Assembly: GCA_934504065.1 (NCBI GenBank)
Contig: CAKSVQ010000148.1
Coordinates: 1-5,319 of the forward strand
Reading direction: 5' to 3'
Length of the DNA: 5,319 bases
DNA from: an uncultured Dysosmobacter sp.
Lineage (GTDB): Bacteria > Bacillota > Clostridia > Oscillospirales > Oscillospiraceae
Under the pieces are notes generated by a model that did not search any database, was not told where the DNA came from, and saw only the letters and a list, made by a program, of their open reading frames with translations. This document shows positions 1 to 4,697 of the stretch, piece by piece. The number at the start of each line of letters is the position of its first letter. Position 1 is the first letter of the stretch. A program made the translations under genes and the position numbers.

Positions 1-72
1 TGACCCGTACGGGATTCGAACCCATGTTACAGCCGTGAAAGGGCCGTGTCTTAACCACTTGACCAACGGGCC
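1..72 (-). tRNA. tRNA-Glu (anticodon TTC)
   Basis: The reverse complement folds into a complete cloverleaf. The acceptor stem GGCCCGT/ACGGGTC has one G-U pair and discriminator A. The anticodon stem CGGCC/GGCTG encloses the loop CTTTCAC, which gives anticodon TTC (plus-strand 37-39), and the T arm carries TTCGAAT. It is the downstream gene of a two-tRNA transcript. The discriminator base is at position 1, so whether CCA is genome-encoded, and where the operon ends, lies outside the window. Confidence 0.96.
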
Positions 73-91
73 ATATCAACTTGTCTGAGGA

Positions 92-122
92 TTCCCGTGA
101 GATGCATCGCATCTCACGGGAA
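92..122 (-). other. Perfect hairpin in the tRNA-Met/tRNA-Glu spacer
   Basis: Arms 92-105 (TTCCCGTGAGATGC) and 109-122 are exact reverse complements, 14 bp, with a 3-nt loop (106-108). The element fills most of the 51-nt spacer between the two tRNAs. No T-run follows it in the direction of transcription (next bases on the minus strand are TCCTCAGACAAG), so it does not look like an intrinsic terminator. It may guide tRNA processing, or it may be a small dispersed palindromic repeat; the sequence alone does not decide. Confidence 0.75.
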
Positions 123-123
123 A

Positions 124-200
124 TGGTAGCGGCACCTGGATTTGAACCGGGGACACTGCGGGTATGAACCGCATGCTCTAGCCAACTGAGCTATGCCGCC
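124..200 (-). tRNA. tRNA-Met (anticodon CAT), elongator type
   Basis: The reverse complement starts GGCGGCATAGCTCAG and ends GCCGCTACCA, so CCA is encoded (124-126). The anticodon stem TGCGG/CCGCA encloses TTCATAC, giving anticodon CAT (plus-strand 164-166). The 5' end pairs as G1-U72 and lacks the unpaired C1 and GGGG-rich acceptor of initiator tRNAs, which favours elongator Met. A lysidine-modified tRNA-Ile2 also has CAT, but the body resembles clostridial elongator Met better. The third T-stem pair (CCCGG/CCAGG) is a C-A mismatch, a small oddity. It is the first gene of the transcript. Confidence 0.93.
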
Positions 201-229
201 AAATCGTTGCCCAACAGCGGGCAAGGATT

Positions 230-258
230 ACTATACCAAAGCGCCCCCTTTTTGTCAA
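230..258 (-). promoter_or_regulatory. Sigma-A promoter of the tRNA-Met/Glu operon
   Basis: On the minus strand a perfect -35 TTGACA (253-258) is followed after 17 bp by TATAGT (230-235), preceded by TGG as in an extended -10. The predicted transcript starts near 223-224, about 23 nt before tRNA-Met. Its first bases would form a small TTGCCC/GGGCAA hairpin (207-212 with 219-224). Confidence 0.85.
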
Positions 259-305
259 CACTTTTTCAAAATTTTTTTGATTTTTTTCTAAAGCACTTTT
301 TATTT
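259..305 (-). promoter_or_regulatory. Phased A-tracts / UP-element upstream of the tRNA promoter
   Basis: Immediately upstream of the tRNA -35 the minus strand carries A-runs whose plus-strand positions are 262-266, 272-278, 281-287 and 297-301. The first three are spaced near one helical turn. Such A-tracts typify curved DNA or UP elements that bind the RNA polymerase alpha C-terminal domain at stable-RNA promoters. Function is inferred from position and composition. Confidence 0.55.
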
Positions 306-347
306 TCCAAAAAGTTCTATTTACTCTCAATTTATACAGATTTGTAT

Positions 348-376
348 TTGACAAAATGCGACCGCCGTTATATCAT
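348..376 (+). promoter_or_regulatory. Promoter for the transporter-hydrolase operon
   Basis: A perfect TTGACA (348-353) stands 17 bp before TATCAT (371-376), giving a predicted start near 383 and a leader of roughly 97 nt. A second perfect -10 hexamer, TATAAT (406-411), lies downstream without a convincing -35 and might be an additional start, but using it would begin transcription inside the leader hairpin. The promoter diverges from the tRNA promoter, with the -35 boxes about 90 bp apart. Confidence 0.65.
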
Positions 377-413
377 ATACCCATATTCATAGTATGTTTA
401 TTGTGTATAATCT

Positions 414-455
414 GGTGGAGCCGCCGCGAGGGAGCATCAATTCGGCGCTTCCGCC
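414..455 (+). promoter_or_regulatory. Leader hairpin upstream of the transporter gene
   Basis: GGTGGAG (414-420) pairs with TTCCGCC (449-455), and CGCCG (422-426) pairs with CGGCG (443-447). A single C-C mismatch (421/448) interrupts a 12-bp stem with two G-U pairs. The 16-nt loop contains GAGGGAGCAT (428-437), a 10-base copy of the true ribosome binding segment at 469-478. No T-run follows, so it is not a plain terminator. A role in mRNA stability or translational control is possible but unproven; it matches no riboswitch class I recognise. Confidence 0.45.
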
Positions 456-479
456 CCAAATTTGTGTGGAGGGAGCATT

Positions 480-1739
480 ATGAGCACGAAGACAGAAAAG
501 CAGAAATCGTCCTACCGCGAGCCTCTGATCCTGATTGCATTCGTTATCATCGGCGCCATCATCGGCCTGACCCTCGGCGACACGGCCACCGTCCTCTACC
601 CCATCGGCCAGATCTGGCTGAACCTGCTGTTCGTCCTTCTGGTCCCGCTGATCTTCTTCTCGATCTCCAGCTCCATCGCAAACGTGACAGATACCCGGCG
701 CGTGGGCAAGCTGCTGGTGCTCACCATCGGCATTTTTGTGGTCACCGCCGCCATTGCCGGAATTTACATGTTCCTCGTCACCGGAATTTTCGGCGTGGAT
801 ACCTCCATCCAGCTGGAAACCACCGAGCAGGCGCTGGAATCCGCCGCTCTCGGCATTGGCGACCAGATCGTGAACACCTTCACTGTCAGCGATTTTCCCC
901 TCGTCATTTCCAGAAGCCACATTCTGGCCCTGATCGTATTTACCGTATTCTTTGGTGTGACCGTCTCGCTGCTGGGTGAACAGGGCAAGCCCGTGGCCGC
1001 TTGGCTGAGCAACCTCTCGCTGATCTTTTATAAGATGGTCGCCCTTTTGATGAAGCTGGCCCCCATCGGCCTGATGGCTTACTTTGCAAACCTCACCGGG
1101 ACCTATGGCCCCGACCTGCTGAAAAGCTACGCCCGCGGCCTGCTGATCTACTACCCCGCCGCCATTGTGTATTTCTTCGTCTTCCTTGCGCTGTACGCTT
1201 TTCTGGCCGCCGGGCCCTGGGGCGTGAAAAACTTCTTCAAGAACATCCTCACCCCTGCCCTGACGGCCTTGGGCACTCGCTCCTCCGCCGCCGCGCTGCC
1301 GCTGCAGCTGGACGCCTGCGATAAGCTGGGCGTTCCCCGGGAGGTCAGCTCCGTGGTGGTGCCCGTGGGCGCCACCTGCCACATGGACGGCGCCTGCATT
1401 GCCACCATTTATGAGATCGTTCTGTGCTGCGCCCTCTTTGGCCGTCCCCTGCACAGCATCGGTGATTTCGCCTTCGCGCTGGTCATCGCCGTGGCAGGCT
1501 CTGTGGCGGTCTCCTCCGTCCCCGGCGGCGGCGCAGCCATGGAGACCATGGTTATTTCCGCCTTTGGCTTCCCCTCCATCGCGCTGCCCGTCCTGCTGAT
1601 GATGACCCAGCTCTTCGACGCGGGCTGCACCCTCATCAACTCCTGCGGCGACACGGTGGCCTCCATGCTGGTGACCCGCGCGCTGTACGGCAAAGACTGG
1701 TACAAAAAGAACCTGAACAACACCTCCAAAGAAGCCTGA
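480..1739 (+). CDS. Dicarboxylate/amino acid:cation symporter (DAACS/SLC1 family)
   Basis: A 419-residue integral membrane protein of the glutamate-transporter fold, expected to import a small substrate with sodium ions across the cytoplasmic membrane. The length is normal for the family. Recognisable parts are the N-terminal TM1 after a charged tail, the HP1 hairpin with Arg267-Ser268-Ser269 and A-A-A-L-P, the TM7 motif His301-Met-Asp303-Gly-Ala305, the HP2 tip Val-Pro-Gly-Gly-Gly (347-351), and TM8 with Asp380, Cys383, Asn387 and Asp391. Compared with archaeal GltPh, the TM8 Arg397 that holds the acidic side chain is replaced by Cys383, as in the neutral amino acid carrier ASCT2. The NMDGT sodium motif reads HMDGA. 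A neutral substrate is therefore more likely than glutamate or aspartate, although other carboxylates cannot be excluded. The ATG at 480 is chosen because GGAGGGAG (468-475) stands just upstream; an in-frame TTG at 462 would place the ribosome binding site inside the gene. It is followed 18 nt later by a hydrolase gene in the same operon. Confidence 0.93.
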   Translation: MSTKTEKQKSSYREPLILIAFVIIGAIIGLTLGDTATVLYPIGQIWLNLLFVLLVPLIFFSISSSIANVTDTRRVGKLLVLTIGIFVVTAAIAGIYMFLVTGIFGVDTSIQLETTEQALESAALGIGDQIVNTFTVSDFPLVISRSHILALIVFTVFFGVTVSLLGEQGKPVAAWLSNLSLIFYKMVALLMKLAPIGLMAYFANLTGTYGPDLLKSYARGLLIYYPAAIVYFFVFLALYAFLAAGPWGVKNFFKNILTPALTALGTRSSAAALPLQLDACDKLGVPREVSSVVVPVGATCHMDGACIATIYEIVLCCALFGRPLHSIGDFAFALVIAVAGSVAVSSVPGGGAAMETMVISAFGFPSIALPVLLMMTQLFDAGCTLINSCGDTVASMLVTRALYGKDWYKKNLNNTSKEA

Positions 1740-1757
1740 CACCGGAAAGGAAACGCC

Positions 1758-2597
1758 ATGATGAAAGAAGTCCGCTGTCACGAGCAGCATTATGGCAGCT
1801 GCGCCTGCCGCCCGGACGTGCACGGCATCCTGATCCCCGGCAGACGGGGACGTATCCTTTCCGTGCTGTATACCGCGGGCGGCGAAGGCCCCCACCCCAC
1901 CGTGCTTCTGTGCCACGGCATTCCCGGCTGCGAGCGGAATTTCGACCTTGCGCAGGCCCTGCGCCGCGCCGGGTTCCACGTGATGACCTTTCATTACAGC
2001 GGCAGCTGGGGCAGCGACGGAAGCTATTCCCTGCAAAACGATCTGGAGGACGCCGAAACCGTGCTGGATTACATTCTGGCCGATGAGACCTTCGACTTTG
2101 ACAAATCCCGGCTCTATGCCGTGGGCCACAGTCTGGGCGGCTTTGTGTGCGGACAGATCACCGCGCAGCGGCAGGAAATTCAGGCCGGCGTGCTGCTGAT
2201 GCCCTGCAACATCGGCCGCCTGCCCCTGATCGCGAGGGAAGCCCCCGCGCTGTACCGCGCCCTTGTGGATGTGCTGGAAGACAGCAGCCGCTGGCTGGCC
2301 GGGACCTCCGGTCAGGCGCTCTTACAGGAGGCCACCGCCCACAGCGAGGCCTTTCGGCTGGAAAATCTGGCTGCCAAGCTGGCGCGAAAGCCCCTTTTGT
2401 GCGTGCACGGCACACTGGATGCCTGCACACCTTTTTCCCAGCACTGCGCACCGCTGGAGCAGGCCATTGCCGCCTCCGGCGGCACGCGGCTGCAAACGCT
2501 GGCTTACCCCACCGACCATTTCTTTTCCGATTACCGCCTGACGCTGGCAGACGATGTTTCTGCGTTTCTTTGCGAAAACACCCGTCTGACCGGATAA
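1758..2597 (+). CDS. Alpha/beta hydrolase, serine hydrolase family
   Basis: A 279-residue protein without signal peptide or membrane segment, so probably cytoplasmic. Visible features of the alpha/beta-hydrolase fold are the oxyanion-loop motif His53-Gly-Ile-Pro-Gly57, the nucleophile elbow Gly123-His-Ser125-Leu-Gly-Gly128, an acid at Asp221 in the segment VHGTLDACTPF, and the catalytic His254 in PTDHFF. The triad Ser125-Asp221-His254 is complete, so an active esterase, acyl-hydrolase or peptidase-like enzyme is expected. The residues between about 140 and 205 form the usual variable cap. The substrate cannot be read from sequence. The start ATG (a second ATG follows directly) has AAAGGA 6 nt upstream. 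The 18-nt gap from the transporter stop and the terminator after this gene indicate a two-gene operon, suggesting that the enzyme acts on the imported compound or a relative of it. Confidence 0.88.
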   Translation: MMKEVRCHEQHYGSCACRPDVHGILIPGRRGRILSVLYTAGGEGPHPTVLLCHGIPGCERNFDLAQALRRAGFHVMTFHYSGSWGSDGSYSLQNDLEDAETVLDYILADETFDFDKSRLYAVGHSLGGFVCGQITAQRQEIQAGVLLMPCNIGRLPLIAREAPALYRALVDVLEDSSRWLAGTSGQALLQEATAHSEAFRLENLAAKLARKPLLCVHGTLDACTPFSQHCAPLEQAIAASGGTRLQTLAYPTDHFFSDYRLTLADDVSAFLCENTRLTG

Positions 2598-2614
2598 AAA
2601 CAGACACATCCCCC

Positions 2615-2652
2615 ATTTCCCCGCGCAGATATTCTGCGCGGGGAAATTTTTT
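2615..2652 (+). terminator. Rho-independent terminator of the transporter-hydrolase operon
   Basis: Starting 18 nt after the hydrolase stop, TTTCCCCGCGCAGA (2616-2629) pairs perfectly with 2633-2646 around a TAT loop, and six T follow (2647-2652). The GC-rich stem and T-run are a textbook intrinsic terminator on the plus strand; the opposite strand has no T-run. Confidence 0.93.
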
Positions 2653-2680
2653 GAAATTCTTTCTGTTTTTCTGCAATAAT
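2651..2680 (+). promoter_or_regulatory. Possible promoter of the sigma/anti-sigma operon
   Basis: TTGAAA (2651-2656) lies 18 bp before AATAAT (2675-2680), which is preceded by TGC as in an extended -10. The predicted start near 2687 leaves an untranslated leader of about 86 nt. The -35 overlaps the T-run of the preceding terminator. An autoregulated ECF-type promoter further down cannot be excluded, as its consensus is not known here. Confidence 0.4.
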
Positions 2681-2772
2681 TTCCGCTCTCAGCGTGTCTG
2701 GATAGATGGAGGGGTGCGCTTTGAAGAAAAGTGTGTTACCCTGTAAGAGAAAGAGAAAACGAGGTGGCTGCC

Positions 2773-3294
2773 ATGCTGACGATTTTGTTGGCCATGCCGG
2801 AAGGCGAAGAAGACCAGCGAAAATTTTTGAAATTACACAGCGCATACGAACAGAAGCTCTATCGCATTGCCCTGAAAATTCTGCGCTCTCACGACTTGGC
2901 GGAGGACGCCGTGTAGCAGAGCTGGGCGCAGGTGATCCAGCACTTTGAAAAAGTGAAGCAGGTGCCGTGGGCCACGGTGGAGGGGTATCTTGTGGTTATC
3001 GTGAAAAACGTGTCCATGACCATGCTGCGCAAAGAGAACCACACCGATACCCTGCCGGAGGACTGGGACGCCCCGGCCCCCGCCACATCGGAGATGGACG
3101 AGACCGGACGCATCGTGGAGCTGATTCACTCCATGCCGGAGCGCTACCGGGAGGTTTTGGAGCTGCGCTTTGCGTGTGAGTACAGCAATCAGGAGATTGC
3201 CAAGGCACTGAAGCTCAACGCCTCCACCGTGGCCACACTGATAGCCCGGGGACGGCGGCTGCTGATCGAAAAATTGCAGACGGAGGGCTATTGA
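2773..3294 (+). pseudogene. ECF-like RNA polymerase sigma-70 factor interrupted by an in-frame amber codon
   Basis: Read through, the frame has 173 codons and matches a small sigma-70 factor. Region 2 (about residues 17-85) includes the helix ending LAEDAV, and region 4 (about 115-170) carries MPERYREVLELRF and the helix-turn-helix YSNQEIAKALKLNASTVAT. Codon 48 is TAG (2914-2916), directly after LAEDAV, where relatives typically have Gln (AEDAVQ); CAG to TAG is one transition. The remaining 125 codons have no other stop or frameshift, so the lesion is recent, an error, or read through. Without suppression only a 47-residue fragment is made, lacking the DNA-binding domain. Internal restarts (GTG 2932, ATG 3016) have no good ribosome binding site and would omit most of region 2. 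The ATG at 2773 is chosen for its GAGGTGG (2761-2767) and the family-like N-terminus MLTILLAMPEGEEDQRKF; an earlier in-frame GTG (2731) has no such site. The anti-sigma gene begins one base after the TGA. Confidence 0.85.
2914..2916 (+). other. In-frame TAG codon in the sigma factor
   Basis: The codon context is GCC GTG TAG CAG AGC TGG. The frame is coding on both sides: region 2 helix LAEDAV before, and QSWAQVIQHF after. The other five stops in this window are TGA or TAA, so no gene here uses TAG as its normal terminator, although five genes are too few to infer recoding. Confidence 0.9.
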
Positions 3295-3295
3295 T

Positions 3296-4579
3296 ATGAA
3301 TGACGCTCTGTTTGACGCAAAATTGAAGGAGGCCCTGCTGCTGGCGGCCACCGTGGATTACGCGGAGGTTCTGGCGGAGCCGGAGGGGGCGGAGCCGCCC
3401 TGGACGCTGCCCTACCGTCACCAGCGTAGGAAAATGCTGGCAGACCCCAACAAGTGGTGCCGGGAACGGGTGCGTCCCCTTTGGAAAAAGGCCCTCTACC
3501 GGGCAGCGTGCGTTCTGCTGGCCGCCACGGTGACGCTGGGCAGCCTGATGGCCGTCAGCCCCACCGTCCGGGCGCTGGTGTTCAGCTGGATTCATCACTT
3601 CACAGAAAGCGGGGACGCGGAATATTCCCGAAGCACCGAGGCAAAAGAAGATCCAACCATTCACGAGGATCGTCCTCAGTGGCGGCCCACATGGCTGCCG
3701 GAGGGCTGGATCACCACAGGCATGGGCGGTTGGCTTGGGGACGACAGTGTTCTCTGGACATACACTTCAACAGAGAGCGGAGCCAATCTGCAATTCCAGT
3801 GCTGTTATGATTCCGCAGACGTAGGAATCAGTGTGGGCGCAAAAAATGTAGACGCACAGGAGGTCTATGAAGCAGCTCAGGTCCAAGGCCGCAGTGCCGA
3901 TTATTATGTCGGTGAGAACACCGCGACACTGGTCTGGGAAGCGGAAGATGGCAGCTTCTGTGATCTGAATATTGTTTCCAAGGACCCGGAGCAGTTGTCC
4001 AAAGAATTTTTGGAGCGGGTTGCAGATTCCGTGAAGCTGTGTCAAGACACAAAATACTCTTATAACGTCGGCTTTGTGCCAGAGGGATACGTTTTGAAAG
4101 AAAGCGGGCGTTACAGCCCCAACCCCTATGAACTGGATGGCTCCGGCAAATGCTTCTGGGTGGCGGAGGGCGGCTCTCTGACATTCCTCTATACGGAGTC
4201 CCATGCGGCTCCGATTCGGGGCGGAGATAGCGAACCTATTCGTTTCAAAATCGGGAACCACCGCTATGAGGCCCGCTATTACGCACCTGTCAGGGAATAT
4301 CAGCCCATCATGCAGGACAACACCCCGGAACCCATTGTGGAGGTCATTGACGGCAAATATCAGGTGATCTGCCCGGAATATGACCCTGCGGATTATCCGC
4401 CCACCGTCCGCACAGACGCCGTATATCCGAATGATATGTGCGGGGCCATCTGCTGGACCAATGAGGATGGCGTGCAGATGATGGTAGTGGGTACATTGGA
4501 CAAGGAAACACTGCTGAAAGTGGCGGAGAGCATCACGCCAACAGGCTCTTTTACGGAGGATGATTCCAAGGGGACGTAA
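3296..4579 (+). CDS. Membrane-anchored anti-sigma factor with two DUF4367-like repeats
   Basis: A 427-residue predicted single-pass membrane protein that would hold the upstream sigma factor inactive at the membrane until an envelope signal arrives. Residues 1-64 are cytoplasmic and charged (start MNDALFDAKLKEALL, typical of partners of such sigma factors). One hydrophobic segment (about 67-88) follows the Lys/Arg-rich stretch, so the rest is outside. The outer part begins with W-R-P-T-W-L-P-E-G-W (129-138) and contains a DUF4367-like unit to about 247. A second unit starts at VGFVPEGY (258-265) and ends with AICWTNEDGVQMMVVGTLDKETLLKVAESI-type sequence near 413. The domain assignment is by recollection of family patterns, not a search. 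Eight Cys lie outside the membrane (169, 170, 222, 249, 286, 359, 382, 386). The start has GGAGGG (3282-3287) 8 nt upstream and is one base from the sigma stop, implying translational coupling that the amber codon may weaken. Confidence 0.83.
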   Translation: MNDALFDAKLKEALLLAATVDYAEVLAEPEGAEPPWTLPYRHQRRKMLADPNKWCRERVRPLWKKALYRAACVLLAATVTLGSLMAVSPTVRALVFSWIHHFTESGDAEYSRSTEAKEDPTIHEDRPQWRPTWLPEGWITTGMGGWLGDDSVLWTYTSTESGANLQFQCCYDSADVGISVGAKNVDAQEVYEAAQVQGRSADYYVGENTATLVWEAEDGSFCDLNIVSKDPEQLSKEFLERVADSVKLCQDTKYSYNVGFVPEGYVLKESGRYSPNPYELDGSGKCFWVAEGGSLTFLYTESHAAPIRGGDSEPIRFKIGNHRYEARYYAPVREYQPIMQDNTPEPIVEVIDGKYQVICPEYDPADYPPTVRTDAVYPNDMCGAICWTNEDGVQMMVVGTLDKETLLKVAESITPTGSFTEDDSKGT

Positions 4580-4643
4580 AACCTATCCACCAAATGCAAT
4601 GAGAAAAAGCCAAAAATATAAGCATACTTGATAAAATGGAAAA
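4580..4643. other. Short AT-rich intergenic segment between convergent genes
   Basis: After the anti-sigma stop comes an A-rich stretch without a ribosome binding site, ORF or promoter that I can support. It supplies the T-run on the minus strand for the adjacent hairpin. Confidence 0.6.
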
Positions 4644-4682
4644 AGGCCGAGAGGATAAGTGTTTTGCCTATCCCCTCGGCCT
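4644..4682. terminator. Bidirectional intrinsic terminator between convergent genes
   Basis: AGGCCGAG (4644-4651) and GGATA (4653-4657) pair with TATCC (4669-4673) and CTCGGCCT (4675-4682), with one A-C mismatch and an 11-nt loop. On the minus strand the stem is followed directly by TTTTTCCATTTT, a good T-run; on the plus strand by GATTTTAT, a weaker one. It thus ends the minus-strand gene strongly and probably the anti-sigma transcript too. Confidence 0.85.
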
Positions 4683-4697
4683 GATTTTATATGGGTG

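Noticed and set aside
92..122. tRNA-spacer hairpin as an intrinsic terminator
   Set aside because: No T-run follows the stem in the direction of transcription, and it lies between two intact tRNAs.
462..479. Upstream TTG as start of the transporter
   Set aside because: The ribosome binding site GGAGGGAG would fall inside the coding sequence, and the added residues CGGSI simply translate that site. ATG at 480 is better placed.
356..979. 207-codon plus-strand open frame overlapping the transporter start
   Set aside because: Arg/His/Pro-rich out-of-frame product with no ribosome binding site; a shadow of the transporter.
387..2129. A 580-codon open frame on the minus strand antisense to the transporter and hydrolase
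   Set aside because: It covers two well-supported genes on the plus strand. Its translation is a low-complexity Gly/His/Gln-rich product with no domain, as expected from the mirror of GC-rich third positions, and it has no supporting start signal.
2715..2747. Possible short leader peptide (GTG start, MRFEEKCVTL) before the sigma gene
   Set aside because: The GGAGGG stretch abuts the GTG too closely to act as its ribosome binding site, and ten codons give no recognisable attenuator pattern.
2932..3294. Sigma C-terminal part as an independent 120-residue gene starting at GTG
   Set aside because: The frame is continuous with the upstream sigma sequence and the GTG lacks a good ribosome binding site. 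It would start inside region 2, so it is better read as the second half of one interrupted gene.
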